This document shows positions 10,656-23,435 of a stretch of 64,000 bases of DNA, in pieces (position 1 is the first letter of the stretch; the number at the start of each line of letters is the position of its first letter). Source of the stretch: Nannobrachium achirus (taxonomy: Eukaryota > Chordata > Actinopteri > Myctophiformes > Myctophidae). A model generated the notes under the pieces. It did not search any database. It worked only from the letters and a program-made list of their open reading frames with translations, and was not told where the DNA came from. Position numbers and translations under genes: made by a program. The stretch is from positions 16,551,753 through 16,615,752 of the forward strand of contig OY997643.1 in NCBI GenBank assembly GCA_963921795.1, given 5' to 3'.

Positions 10656-11192
10656 CAGGGGCGTCAATTGGGTATGGCAGGGGTATGCAGCTGCCATAAC
10701 CTGGGTCCAGGGGGGAAAATAAAAGTTACTTTTAAATATAAATCCATGAAAGTCTCTTTGTCTATCTGTTTTCGTTATTATGTTGTTAAATTACAGTAAA
10801 ATAACTACAAATGCAAAATTTAACGAAATGGTCACTTTAACAAGGTATTATTATTATATTCTCCACACTTTTATTCTCCCCATCTTGACAGAATGGTATA
10901 CACCCAGGTTCTGCAGGTCAGCTCCACAGGTGCAATGCATTATTGTTGATTGTGGCACGTTTACTAACATGCCAAGTTTAGCTGCACTTGAACAACCATT
11001 CCAGGCTGCCATGTCCAGCCCAAGAAACCGTAGAAACCTGTGTAAAAAGCTGACAAAATCTATTTTTTTTTCAGACATTGTGAAAATAGCCGATCTACAT
11101 GCTCACTGCGAGGCGTTGTGAGCATGTAGATCTGCTATTTTCACAATAGAACCGTGTTATACAAATTGTAATGCCTCTTTTCCACGAGGGGC
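10656..11192. mobile_element. hAT-like element, GGGGCGTCAATTGGG family, right end lost
   Basis: Begins CAGGGGCGTCAATTGGG, with CCCATACA at 10648-10655 on its left. The orthologous copy at 45293-45859 keeps the right end, followed by the same CCCATACA, so the 8-bp duplication is split between the two copies. Contains the palindrome at 11077-11146. Confidence 0.85.
11077..11146. repeat. Dispersed palindrome, shortened copy
   Basis: Arms ATTGTGAAAATAGC and GCTATTTTCACAAT, with GATCTACATGCTCAC inside. Compared with its duplicate at 45688-45770 it has lost about 13 bp from one arm near the centre. Confidence 0.85.
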
Positions 11193-12136
11193 CATATCAT
11201 GCCATACAAATATCGAGACATTTTACTTAATAACGTAGATTTTCATACAAATGAAAGGAGCTTAGTTGTAATGAGTAATAATAATATTAGTGATAAAAAT
11301 TAATAATAATAATAACGTGCATGGGGGGGGGGGCTGATCTCACGATCAGACCACCTTCTTCAACTTAAACTGAATGATTTACTAAACCTGGCACGGACCT
11401 CCAATAATGGTGTCGCTATTATAGGTCTCTGCATTCATTCCCTTTAGTCAAACAGTCTGATAATTTGTCCATTTATTCCATCTTCTATTAAAGTCAAGCT
11501 TCTTATTTCTAATTCTGAAAGTTATTCTCTCCATTTCCAATATTTCCTGTACTGTTTCCTTCCATTTTGGGTGTGTTGGGCTTAGAAGTTTTAACCAGTT
11601 CCTAGTAATTTGTAAAAAAAAAAAAAAAAAAGAAAAAACATTATAATTGTTGTTTGGCTTTCAGGCTTTCATAAACTAAAATTGCCCAGGGCAGATACCG
11701 TATGAGAAATTACATACTGTAGTATACAAATAAATGACCAGTGGCCATATACAGCCAGCCATACACAAAAAAACATAATAGTGGAAATAGCAGACCTACA
11801 GTACAACCTCACATGTCACATGATGCGACACATTGTGAGCTTGTAGATTTTCTATTTCCAAAAAAGAAAAAGGAAATGTATGACATTTTTCAACATGGAA
11901 ACAATTATAAGGATATTACAGTATGTAAAAATAATTATGATTTTCTCAAATAACGACGATGATGTGATAATTGTGACTGGCCTGAGGACATGGAAAACAA
12001 TGTGTGTACAGTATAGGCTGGTTGCACATACTGACCTGTTGATCATGCAGTGTGATGTGGATTACATCAGTCTGAGTCTCACCTTATGTAGAGTAGGATG
12101 ATTCATGCATTCAGTCATGACCTGAAATGACCTGTT
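11193..12136. repeat. Block duplicated at 59085-59680
   Basis: Starts GGGCCATATCATGCC in both places and runs through AATGACCAGTGGCCATATAC and a palindrome of the GTGGAAATAGCAGAC type (11782-11865 and 59352-59408) to the GATCATGCAGTGTGATG segment. No gene. Confidence 0.75.
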
Positions 12137-12210
12137 TCTCTGTGTGTGTGTGTGTGTGCGTGTGCGTGTGTGTGCGTGCGTGCGTGTGTGTGTGTGCGTG
12201 TGTGTGTGTA

Positions 12211-12243
<33 letters not shown>
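12137..12243. repeat. (TG)n/(CGTG)n microsatellite
   Basis: Imperfect TG repeat broken by CG steps; the matching run in the sister block is 59683-59765. Confidence 0.9.
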
Positions 12244-12557
12244 CATAGCCGCGGGAACTAATTTACCGTAGGAGGTGCTGTCACGCGCTCCTCATGCGCG
12301 CGTGTGCACGTGTCGCACGCAACGCGCGCCGAAAATTATCGGTTTTATGCGGTTTTGATTGTGTTTTATTCGGGTTTCCGAACGGCACACTACACTTTCC
12401 CTTTACCTCTCCACATGCACCAGCCAGTCTATAGTAGATGGATTTCTTGGTACCAACAGACAGACAACACCAGTTTCATATATTATAATCATTCAGTTCC
12501 AAAAGCTTTTCAGTTAATCTACTAAGTTACTTTACATTACTGTCTACTACAGCAAGC

Positions 12558-12784
12558 ATGATGGTTCCCAAACGTTTTAGCCCGTGAACCAAGCGAAACT
12601 AAACGTTAGGGGACCCAATAGTAGAGTAGTGAAAATAGCAGATCTACAAGCTCACGACTAGTCGCTTCGCCGCCTTCGAGCTGCGTTGTGAACTTCTAGA
12701 TCGGCTATTTTCAGGACCCATACAATGTGTCTGTGACGCGACGCGACCCACGCATCGGTCCCGACACCAGTGTTTGGAAACAGT
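12558..12784. mobile_element. hAT-like MITE carrying a palindrome
   Basis: Begins ATGGTTCCCAAACGTTTTAG and ends GTTTGGAAACAGTG. The centre (12627-12713) is a copy of the dispersed palindrome, AGTGAAAATAGCAGATC against GATCGGCTATTTTC. Edges approximate; no clean duplication seen. Confidence 0.6.
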
Positions 12785-13142
12785 GGTTCTGCTTCACCAT
12801 AGCCACTAGCCCAAACAGTGTAGCCTACATTAGCTAGCAGCATAGTATTAGCATCCATCATTACTCTAACTCTAATATAGCCACGACTCACCAGGTATGA
12901 GGATGAGAGGAGCAGAGGACGATGTTTAATGCCTTCATGGCCTACATGGTCTTGTCTTGGTGTTCTGTTTATATTCCTTTATGCCCGTGTTGTTTATCTC
13001 ACTACGAGTCCATGATGACGCACGGTACGCACGGACGACAGAGAGGTGGACGACCGTTAAAAGGGGCGTCCTTTGAAAGCCATTTCCTCTCTGCACAGAA
13101 GCGCATTTCAAAACAAGAGTCTTTATTTTCCCCCCAACCCCC

Positions 13143-13143
<1 letters not shown>

Positions 13144-13177
<34 letters not shown>

Positions 13178-13250
13178 CGGTAGAGGGTGCGGTGGGACCT
13201 GGGGGAGGGGGTGCTGCCGCCCCCCCAGCACCCCTACTTCCCTCGGGGAT

Positions 13251-13328
<78 letters not shown>
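13144..13328. repeat. G homopolymer and (GT)n microsatellite
   Basis: A run of over 30 G (13144-13177) and about 38 GT units (13252-13328). The 196-, 194- and 136-codon frames across it are artefacts of these runs. Confidence 0.95.
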
Positions 13329-13329
<1 letters not shown>

Positions 13330-13364
13330 CCACAGCTCCCACCAAGTGGCACCGCCAATCCGAC

Positions 13365-14541
13365 TAGGGTTGCCAACCGTCCCGTATTAGCCGGGACGCC
13401 CCGTATTCTGACTGAAAGAGGCGCGTCCCGTAAGGGACGTCGCTTGTCCCGGTTTCTGTGCATGCGCCAGGCATCGTCTGCCTGCCTTGGTGTGTGTGTG
13501 TGCTGTATGTGAAGGGCTCTAGGACCCTGGGGGTGCCTCGTCACGTACGTGCATGCTGCACTGCTGCGTGCTTCCTTGTGTAACATGAACGCTCACTCAA
13601 TGTGAGCCAGCGCGGGCGACACAAAACTAAAGTTGCAACTAACATTTCTCTACCGAAAATAAGTAGCCTACCTGCATGATGTTTGTTAGCCAACGCTCGT
13701 TTTGCCCCAAAACTGTGGGATATTCTGAAAGAATGAGTCTCATCTGACTGCAGCAGGTGAGCTGTGTGTGTCTGTACTCTGTAGTCTGTATGGGGCAAAT
13801 TGCTATGGGTTCTTGAGAATCTTGACGTTGAAGAGTTCCAAGCAGATTAGTGACCAAAACATTGTGGTTCCAAAACATTTTAGCCCAAGACCCAAAAGAG
13901 AAATGAGACCTATCCAAACTAGTGAAAATAGCAGATCTACAAGCTCACAACACATCACTATGCACAGCTGTTGTGAGCTTGTAGGTTGACTATTTTCACA
14001 ATCACTACTTCTTAAATATGTTTTCTAATTAATGGAATTTCTTAGATTTTAATTTTAGTTATTCATAAAATTACTAAATCATGAAAACAAAATGTAGGAA
14101 ACAAAAAATTAAAGGACCCATAAAAATAATTGTGACTCACAAATGGGACCCAGTGTTTGGGAACCAGTGTTGTAGACTATGTACAGTATAGGCCCTATGC
14201 CTCAATTGAAGTGTATCTTAGTAAAATGTAGGTCTACATGGCAAGCCATGGCTAGATATATCTGGTGTATGGTTGAAGCATTTAATGTCCTTATGATTAT
14301 GGTATGTATGAGTAAGTGTAACCTGATGCAGATGTAGCCTGATGCAGATGTAAGACCTGTTGTGTTTGTAATGTATTGTGTGTGATACCGTAGTCTGTCT
14401 GAGTGTCTGTGCCAAAATGCAGTTTTCTATGCATTTCAGGGGTTTTGACCCCCCTCAAAACACAATTTTTTTCCGGCCGCTCGCCTTCGGCGGCGGCCAG
14501 AAGGTGTCCCTTATTTGAGTCTCTGGGAGTTGGCAACCCTA
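13365..14541. mobile_element. hAT-like element (1177 bp), TAGGGTTGCC ends
   Basis: Starts TAGGGTTGCCAAC and ends GTTGGCAACCCTA, with the 8-bp duplication AATCCGAC at 13357-13364 and 14542-14549. No transposase frame. Another hAT-like MITE is nested at 13858-14172. Confidence 0.85.
13858..14172. mobile_element. Nested hAT-like MITE with palindrome
   Basis: Inside 13365-14541. Starts near TTGTGGTTCCAAAACA and ends GTTTGGGAACCAGTG. Palindrome at about 13915-13999 (AGTGAAAATAGCAGATC to GACTATTTTCAC). Edges are approximate. Confidence 0.6.
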
Positions 14542-14589
14542 AATCCGACTGATATGTCTGAGTCATAGTGTTGGCGGCTTTGTCAGAGT

Positions 14590-15700
14590 ACCCATTGTAC
14601 CCATCTGTCTGTGACCCTTTGCCCATATATGGAGATCTCTTTGTCTGTCTGTCTATCTGTGCATCTTTCAGGCCCATATCCTGTATTATGGCGATACGTC
14701 ATTAGTATATGCCCATACCCTGTAATGTATATTGGCATGTGCTGCATATATGTGCATATTGGTCGAAGTTATGTGAAAACAGCTGGCTTGAACATGTCCC
14801 ATGACTCCCGTGAAGGCTTTCCTGTAAAGACACGTCCCCAGTCCATCTTTAGATGCATCTGCCTGTGCCCAGGAGGAGTGCTCATAGGCGGGTAGAGAGA
14901 GTGGGGCGATGGTGGTGGTTCTAAGACCTCCATGTGGTGCATGGCTATTGTTAGGACAACATGGGAGCTCCTATACTTCAGTCTGGCTCACTGGAGAGTC
15001 CCGCTGGTCCTTAGTGGACTTATGCCCTATGCCCAAGATAGGCACTTGTGGGCAGACATAGGTAGGGAGGAGAGTTGGTCCCTGTTCCGGCGTGGAAGTG
15101 TGGCCTACATCTGGCTTACATCTTGGCACAAAGCACTCAAAGTTTCTTGTACACCCAGGGTCACATTGGCCAAGCTTAGCAGGACACTTAATGAAATTAA
15201 CTCATAAATAGCACCGCTCAATTCACAGTAGGTGTGATTTTATTCTAAGACCTGTAATACCGGTAAGACACCCTAATTGGGCAAGAAGCGTTGCGCACAT
15301 GGGCGTGCATGTGCACATGGCTGCTTTGGCATGTATATACCCTTCTGCTGAGCTGGTCGAATCATCACTGATATCCAACTATATCCATATATGGAGTCTG
15401 TGAGGTCAGATGTAGAGCTATTGACCAGCTCCTTATATAGAGATGTAAGTGATGATCCAGTCGTCTCCATGTATGGATATCGAGGGTTTGATGAGGCCAG
15501 TGTCATGATCTTCATACAGTAAATGGAGATCCAGGTGATGATAGTCAGCAGTCTTGATTTGCAAATGAATTCTGTCTTGGTCATATGGAGCGTCCATATA
15601 TGGGCATTGCCAAATATGGGCATTGCCAAATATGGGCAGACCACTGTCAATGGCCAGACAGACAGAGGATTTATTTTAATAACCGCAAATCTCAGATGAT
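14590..15700. repeat. Scattered CArG-type minisatellite pieces
   Basis: Isolated CCATATATGG at 14623, 15388 and 15596 within text like array 1. Matches 59780-60560 except for about 14820-15240, which is absent there and holds a 91-codon frame I cannot assign. Confidence 0.6.
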
Positions 15701-17706
15701 TATCCTGCTTTTGGCCACTCATGCCATCAATTAAAATAGCTTGTATAGCTAATGTTAGCTTTAATAATACGTGGATATATTCATTCGGAAAGGTGGTGAG
15801 GAGGCTGCCACGGTTTAGTGAAAGTCACAAACACCGCAGCCAATAATAATTGAGTGTTCTCCATGGCTGTGGAAAGGGCTGATATTTCTTTGAAGAAGTA
15901 ATGAATTTAGCTCCAGGGATGTTTTTTCATTGATGACATCAGGGATCTCCATATATGATTGCCAGAACAGGCTGTCTTGGTCATTGAGTCAACGGCATGA
16001 TGTCACAACAGGTGAGCTATAGACATTGAGGCATTACCCACTGACTTACGCACATGAACTGCCTGGTTTCATAGTAAACTGCGACCTACTGTCACAATTA
16101 CCAGGGAATCCCCACCCAGTAACTGATTATTATGGCCCAGAGGGCCCTGGCCTGTTCACCTCTCCAAAGTTAAACAGCTCCAGACCAAAAACACAGAATC
16201 TGAGCTTTGGGTGTATGCAGAAAGCAATGTGTGTCTGTCAGATAGCACTACAGGGACATGGTACCCAGAAGTCGTTTTAGATCGTAATGGGAAGACTGGA
16301 GCCCAAGGCATCATGGGTTGTTTTAGTTTACCTTTTCACTCTTGCTGTTAAAAAAGCTCAGAAAGGTGGCAAACAGGCAAAGGATCGAAGTCTATCCCCT
16401 CACACTCTAACCATCCCTGTCTAGACACCCAGTATACAGGTTTCTGATGGAAATCACAGTGTGTTCATGAATTGAAGCATTCGTTAAGAACAGGATGGTA
16501 TATGAAAAATTGGAAAGACCTGTTTTGTTTAATGACTATAAAGATACTGTGCACCGATTTGTGAAGGGTTTATTTTGTTCAGCAGGGAGTCAAAGTGCTC
16601 GGCCCAGCACTCAAGTATGTGCTGTTTGTCCTTCCTTGAGTAGGACAAAACTGTCTACAGATCTTAATTGACCAATGTTTTGCCTTTGAGGGCCATGTGT
16701 GGTTGTTATCATGCATGATTTCTTTGGCCTTTCTGAGCCACCACTCATTCATGATCCTAAGTTGTTTCTGGGTCTCACTACGGATGGCTTTATAATGAGA
16801 GAGGGAGAGGGAGGGTTGGATAGCAGTTATTGGCATGGGCTCTACACTTGGTTTCTAAAAGCTCCTACTGTAGACCTATATACAGTAGCAGTAGAGCTAT
16901 TAGAGCCAGTCTTGGTGTCATCTTTGGGTAAAGCCGATCTCAGAGGCAGTTTGATGTACTGTATTGTTGACCTCAGTTTTGCCCACTCACTTTGTTGTCC
17001 TCCTCCAGGGTGACAACAAGCCCCTCTGCCAGTTTGCTACATTATATGTGGAGAAAGCAGGGCCCTGCAGTTGAGTCAGTTTCATGGTTGCTGTTTCTTG
17101 TGTGGTGGTAACATTTTTAGCTTGAGTCTGGAATTGATCAGCCAATAATCAGCTCCAGAAGTGATATCCAGTCGCCATGTTGTGGTTTTCCGTGAACAGT
17201 GTGCGCTGTGTAGCTGCAAAAGTATGAAGCATATTGTGTAAGAGCCCTTCCGCAAGTGTCGCACAATCATAAAAATACAAAGTATACAGAAAATATTACA
17301 TTACATTACATTTTCAAGCATGAAATGTAGTTTAGGGTAGCACTTTAAACTAAGGTACTGTGGAGTGTGGAGGCAAGTGCACGACTGGTGTTGCCTGGCG
17401 TTGCCAGCCTCCATCACACACTTCGTTTTGGGAAGAGAGTCTGGGATTTCAGGAAGAGTTTTCATTTCTGGGTGGCGGACTAAAGCCTAGTGATGTGAGC
17501 CCCAAACCACGTGCCCCAAGTATACAACCCTGATTGGCCAACCCTTGAAGCTGGTTGAGGAAATAGATGGTTCCAGACCGTACTACAACACTACTACCGC
17601 CAGGGGGTGTTGTTGTGTTCGGTCTGGTTTATTAACCAGGCAACGACTGGTGTAGTAGAAGAAGGCGAACGGATAAACAGGAAGTCCCCCCACTAGGCAA
17701 CTTTAA

Positions 17707-17878
17707 AGGAGTAGTTCACCCCGAAAATGACTTTTTTTCTATTAGGAAATGTAAAATCATTTGGGTCCCCATCCGGAATCAATGGGGGTAAATTTTTTGT
17801 AATATTTTTCTTTGTCTTAGGAATGTGACAAAAAAAACTAAATATTATTGAACTCTGAATAATCTACAAACTACTCCT
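17707..17878. mobile_element. TTAA-flanked MITE (172 bp)
   Basis: Ends AGGAGTAGTT and, inverted, AACTACTCCT, flanked by TTAA at 17703-17706 and 17879-17882. Absent from the matching place near 62095 in the sister block. A related end (TTAA then AGGACCACTTCACC) lies at 47075. Confidence 0.75.
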
Positions 17879-18351
17879 TTAATTAAGGATAGGATGTGCA
17901 CAAAGTTACATAATTATGACAACTGTTTTACCTCCTTAATTTTGTTTGTCAACACATTCTTGTTCTAAAAAAGATTTACTGGCCGAGGTTAGGGTTAGGG
18001 TTCCCACCAGGGCCCCGGCCTACAAGGAAATGTAGTTGGAAACGCATATACCTGTTTTCCTGCTTCCCTTTTATGCCCATATATGGATGCTTCTGTATCC
18101 GTCTAAAATTTACACAGACAAATAGACGTCAACTGGTCAACTGGTACAAGGGGTGATGCGTAACCAGGTTGGCCATGCATTCCTACAGTAACTTGCATCG
18201 TTTTTTTAGTAGGCTGGTGCCCAATGGGAGACGTTGGGCACCACTTAACTTACTAGAATTAAGAACTGTTAAAGAATAATTTATGTTTTGGCAATTACAA
18301 TCCCTTACTGCTGCTTACTAGGGAAAATAAATGATATTATAGTAACACTGT

Positions 18352-18526
18352 GGCCTGTCCATACATTCTCCGAAACCAAACCTTTTGTTGGAAAGGTCCG
18401 GTTCGACTACAAAATGACGTCACTTGCGACTTCTGAAACGCAAATTAGAGTTCGGAAATCTGCACGTCGGAAAATCAGAACTCTCTGCAGAAAAGTTCGG
18501 TTTCGGAGAGACTATGGACATGGCCT
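18352..18526. mobile_element. MITE with GGCCTGTCCATA ends
   Basis: GGCCTGTCCATAC, TCTCCGAAACC and AAAAGTTCGG motifs form inverted arms around a TGACGTCA core. The duplicate is 62553-62725. Confidence 0.7.
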
Positions 18527-19393
18527 TTACTTATAATGATAAGTTATTACCCATTATTTAAACCAAGCAGATTTGGATCAGGAAAAAAAAGAAAGAAAGT
18601 TTTTATGGCATGGCACCTATGTTGGAAGACCCCCCCCGTACCCCCTCAAATCCGCTGGTTGTCGTTACCAGTGTAAGGAACAGAGAACGTGTTGCCTCTG
18701 GGGCTGCTGGCTGCCACCATAACAGACAGACTTTAGGGAGTGGAAGAGGACCTATTCAATCAGTATGGTGGTAGCCACGCACACACACACACACACTCAC
18801 CCGCGTGCGTGCATGCACGCACGCACGCACACACGCAGTGTTGGGGATCTGGTAAACATAAAAATCTTCTGAGAGAGGATGTTAAAGATCACCGTCATTA
18901 ATAGATGTCTGTACAAAAACAAGGACCTTAATGAACCTTAATGAAAGCTTCTGAAGTGAGATATCAGTCCCACAGAGGGAGGAGCTCCTCTGTCTCTCAC
19001 ACAGTGGAGAAAACAACCTGAAGGTCAAGGTCATTAAGATGTGCTTGTTTAACAACGACAGTTAGGTGTCATGGTGATGCTCTTTATCACCTCGGATCAA
19101 TAAGCCATAGGGAGATGGCACCATGCAACAACTTCTAAAGAAACTTTTCACCACGCTTCTGAAGTGTCTAGTGTCTACCCATAATTAATGTAAACTGTAA
19201 AACAGAGTTAAATTAACACATTCTGGTTAGTATTTTATTCAAAACAAACAACATCATCATTCTAAAACAAAATAGAAATATCACATGACACCTTCATGCG
19301 GTACCGTATGTGTTTCCCTGCATAAGCCAATCAAACAAAGCTATGGGGAAACTAAACCGCAGTGGTGGAAGAAGTACTTACATGTTTACTTAA

Positions 19394-19901
19394 AGCTATA
19401 CTGTGTAAGTTGTTTAACTAGTGGTCAGTAGCGGTATTGCTTTTTTCTGCCGTTTTTCGCCCGGAGTCGCCGCGGACCACCGCCGCGGACCACCGGAGCG
19501 GGGCCGCAAACCACCGCGACCGATACGAATCCGTAGAGGGGTAGAACGTAATTTTCTGACCAGGATTTGGGGAGTAAGAGGCAAGAATCCTTCACCATTG
19601 TAAACACTGTTGCTGAGGCGTTACTTCCTGAAGAGACGTCAAGACACGCTGTGATTGGCCGGTAGTGTATCATGTGTGTATGATCCGCGATGTGATTGGC
19701 CAACGTATACACAACGTATATGATGATGCAGATGACGTAATTTTGCCGCGAAATCCGGACCCCGGCCAGGATCATAGAAAACATATTTTCAGAAGGCTTT
19801 AGGGGCTGAAATTAACGGAGTTGGGGTTCTAAAACTTTAGCGATTTAATAGTTAGGACAATTTTAAGATTAGTTTTATTAAAAAAGTTACATAGTATGGC
19901 T
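19394..19901. mobile_element. TTAA-flanked MITE (508 bp) nested in an older repeat
   Basis: Second copy, reversed, of the 9514-9972 element. Ends AGCTATACTGTGTAAG and, inverted, AGCCATACTATGTAAC; TTAA at 19390-19393 and 19902-19905. It sits within a repeat of the GTGGTGGAAGAAGTAC ... AAGTAAAAGTACCAATAC type, which resumes on the far side. Confidence 0.85.
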
Positions 19902-19905
19902 TTAA

Positions 19906-20986
19906 GTAAAAGTACCAATACTTTAATAAAGAAATACTCTGTTAAGTACAAGTGCGGAGTAAAAATTTAATGAAAGTACAAAAGTATTGGTATAAAATAA
20001 AGAGGAAAGTACTCATTATGCAGAATGTCCCATTTCACAAGTTTTCAAATGTATGAACATCAATTGAAAAGATTACAATGCATCAAGCTTGTAGATCAGC
20101 TAGTTTCAAATGGACGAAATGTACAGTATATAGGGCTGAAGTGGTTATTAACTGTATCTTTTGTAATAATAATCCAAATCTACAAGATGGCGCTGAGTAA
20201 TTAGTAACTCAAATCTTCTAATAATTGTAGTGGAGTAAAAGTACAATATTTGCCTTTGAGATATAGGCTAGTGAGGTAGTAGTAAAAGTAGGCCCACTGA
20301 AATTTGGAAATTGTGGGTAAATAACTTGTTTACTTTACACCACAACCCTACAAGAAACGTGAAGGGACCCTAAGCTACAGTTACGCAATGAGCCTAGCAG
20401 TAAATATTTTGTGTTGAACCTTTATAATATTACTTGCGACCATAGATCGCCGTTTACTATCAGAACCGTCACAGCTTGTCCTGTCCGTCCGTCCGGACGG
20501 ACGTGTACACTTTTTACGGTCTATGGGTTTGTCGCCCTGACATCATGCTCTGACATCACTGTAATGTCAGGGGAACCACATTAACAGAATATGGGTTTGC
20601 CACTCTGACATCATGCTCTGGCTTCACTGGATCTCCATATATGGGTACCAGGGGTCTCCATATGGGTAACTGGCCCGATACCCATCACTGGTCAGGTGGC
20701 CAAGAAATGGCGCGACCTCACCCGTCGCCCTGAGGCGTCTTACTAGTTATATTATTATTACAGGGACATTAGGCAAATAGGCGAGAGGTGAGAACAAATC
20801 ACAGATGGAGGAATAATAACACAGACAAATGGATATAACAGGTAGCTGAATTATTGGACAGTATTCCTGACACCTGGAATGCCTTGCTGACATGATCAGA
20901 CCAAGTAAATGTGTTTACATTTAGACAGATTTTTTAACCATATTTACATCTTAAATTGGGTGTTTTATTTGTTTTAGTTTTTTTTA
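19906..20986. other. AT-rich flank, repeat remnants only
   Basis: Continuation of the AAGTAAAAGTACC repeat to about 20300, then unique-looking DNA with a GTCCGTCCGTCCGGACGGAC inverted word near 20486 and CCATATATGG at 20635. No gene seen. Confidence 0.5.
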
Positions 20987-21178
20987 GTGGCATTGAAGAA
21001 AACATTGTTCCCACATTGTTACCAAGGTCAGCTTGTCCACTGCAGTCTGCTATTTCAGGTACTGTATTCAATTAGAACATACAGTTGTGCATATATTGGA
21101 TACAGTATACGTATTTGTTTATTCTTGCGTTATAATGCAAACGTAGCCACAACCCCGTACAGTAAGCACTGCAGGAAC

Positions 21179-21311
<133 letters not shown>

Positions 21312-21613
21312 AAAGAAATACATAAACAGCAAAAATACATTATTCAAAAGTATCACCTAAAATAAAATACCCACATGTATAGGCCTACAATGAATTGAAA
21401 AAGTGCGTGCGTGCGTGCGTGCGTGTGTAGTGGGGTAGTAGTAAAATAATTGAAAAATCTAAAATACCAAGAAAGTATTCTTAGGACCTTCTGGATTTCT
21501 ATTCAAGAAGAAATCCTTAAATTGACTGGAACTAAAATATCCTTGAATCCACTGTACTATGTCCTAGGGGTAGACTTAAATATTACATTAACAAAAGTAA
21601 ACCAACAGCTACT

Positions 21614-21853
21614 AAAGCCTCGATCAGAGTCTGCGGTGAAGAGCTATCCACCGCAAATGTGAGGTGGAAAGCTTTCCACCTCAAGTCAGAAAATAAGTGA
21701 AGGCCATATAGTCCGTCACGGTGGAGTCCTATTCACCGTGACTGACTGGTCTAGATCGACCAATCAGTGAACGGGGTGAAGAGCCTATCTGTCTGAAAGT
21801 AAAATCACACCCGTGTGAACTGAGCGGTGGTCTACCCCCCCCCCCCCTTCCCC

Positions 21854-21905
<52 letters not shown>

Positions 21906-22197
21906 CGTGTGTGTGTGTGTGCCTGGTCTGGCCTGGCCTGAACAACAGCGCCCCTCCCTTAACATGTGTGGTCATAAAAGGTACTGCAGGCCTGCAGGCT
22001 ACATACAGACACACACACACGCACACACTCACACACACACGCATACACACACGGCCACGTATAGGAGACGGTGTAACCACCGCTCAAAAACAGAGATATG
22101 TGTCGGTGGACTGCTCTTCACCGCGAGGAATGACGTAACATTGTAGTTTTATGCCTCAAAAAGACTACACCGCGGAGCCGACTCTGATCGAGGCTTT
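21614..22197. mobile_element. Inverted-repeat DNA element (584 bp) with internal (GT)n and (CA)n
   Basis: Ends AAAGCCTCGATCAGAGTC and its inverse GACTCTGATCGAGGCTTT. Inside are a C-run with (GT)n (21836-21922) and (CA)n (22005-22052) in opposite senses. No transposase; target duplication not clear. Confidence 0.7.
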
Positions 22198-22475
22198 AGA
22201 GTGTTGCTCTATGCTGCCTGGCTGTCGGTCCTCAGCAAGTGGATATAGAGGACAGTCCTCCAGATATCTTACTGTTATTTGGGAAAATCTAAAATACCTG
22301 TGCTGTGCTGTGCCTGGTACCTTTGGAGAGGCTTTCCTGTGTGCTGCAGGGAAAACTGGCCGAGTTTGTGGAAGCATGGTGGCCAATGGCACCAAGTATG
22401 GGGGATGAGTGGTTTAGACTAGAGTCTTATGTGTTGGAGTGACGGAGAACAACAGCTAATAGACAAGGTATCAAA

Positions 22476-22985
22476 CAGTGGCGTCAGTTCAGAAAAAGCT
22501 AAGGTATGGCAACATGACTGGTGTCTTGCATGCACGCGAAGTCATGTTGCCATACCTTAGCAACAGGCATGATACATTTATTTTAAGAAGTACATTCTAT
22601 TTTCCCCCCATTTCTGCGGTTTCTTGGGCTGGATATGGCAGACTGGAACTGGCTGTTCAAGTGCAGCTAAACTTGGCACGTTAGTAAACGTGCCTCAATT
22701 AACAATAATGAATTGCACCTGTGCAGCTGACCTGCGGAACCTGGGAATATAGGCTACCATTTTGTCAAGATGGGGAGAATAAAAGTGTAGAGAATATAAT
22801 TATAATACCTTGTTAAAGTGACCATTTTGTTAAATTTTGCAGTTGTAGTTATTTTAGTGTAATTTAACAACATAATAACCAGCACAGATAGACAAAGAGA
22901 CATTCATGGATTTATATTTAAAAGCTTTAAAAACTTTTATTTTCCCCCTGGACCAGGGTATGGCAACTGCCAATTGACGCCCCTG
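22476..22985. mobile_element. hAT-like element, CAGTGGCGTCAG family (510 bp)
   Basis: Starts CAGTGGCGTCAGTTCAG and ends CAATTGACGCCCCTG, with a perfect 8-bp duplication GTATCAAA (22468-22475, 22986-22993). An internal hairpin of about 25-bp arms reads AAGGTATGGCAACATGAC. Other copies: 10656, 33828, 42115, 45293, 55302. Confidence 0.92.
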
Positions 22986-23435
22986 GTATCAAATGGGAGG
23001 CAGGGGATGGATATGGATGGCAGAGATATGGGAGAGATGGTGGTGGCAGTATTATAGAGGTTATTATTACTGTACTTGGTGTGAACAACTACTTTATGAT
23101 TGAATTATTTTCTTTTTGTTTTTAGTTTTTTTTCCGTTTGTTTGTTTGTTTGTTAATGTAGTGTCAAGTGGTGTCTCATTATGTTTGTGATGTACTGTCT
23201 CTGTCCATGTGTTTCCTTATAATAAAAATATTGAAACGGAAGAAAGTATTCTCTTCCTGAAAACAACTAAAATGACGGAGCTTGCACAAAAACTCTCATA
23301 TAAACTTGTGATGTGACAATAAAGTTTATTCCTGACTGTGATATGATTCTGAGCAGCAAGAGAGGAGGCATAGAGATTTGGAGGTAACAACATAACTGAT
23401 TTCTTGGAAGGCCCCATCTCCATCTGAGTGTAGGC

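Larger units (their letters stand above)
9004..11192. repeat. Duplicated block, partner of 42640-45785
   Basis: Same order as 42640-45785: the AAACAGTCAAAGC region, an (ACAGT)n run (9165-9206 here, 44636-44684 there), a TGTAAAATGTACAAAC inverted motif, CTAGAAGACAAGG, and a hAT-like element. The copies differ by clean insertions: TTAA element and hAT element here, foldback element there. Confidence 0.85.
15240..19365. repeat. 4-kb block duplicated at 59985-63990
   Basis: Colinear over its length: CATGGCTGCTTTGGCATG, AAGGCATCATGGGTTG, GTCTTGGTGTCATCTTTGG, the 18352 element, GTTGGGGATCTGGTAAAC and GATGGCACCATGCAAC recur in order. No coding exon recognised in either copy. Contains a (CA)n/(CG)n run at 18778-18836. 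Confidence 0.85.

Noticed and set aside
13002-13586. Open frames of 136-196 codons on both strands
   Set aside because: They exist because (GT)n and poly-G runs lack stops in several frames; the protein is poly-CV, poly-HT, poly-G or poly-P.
14932-15207. 91-codon plus-strand frame
   Set aside because: No recognised motif; possibly a repeat fragment present in one sister block only.
17985-18005. Telomere-like TTAGGG words
   Set aside because: Only two to three units, within ordinary sequence; too short to be telomeric.
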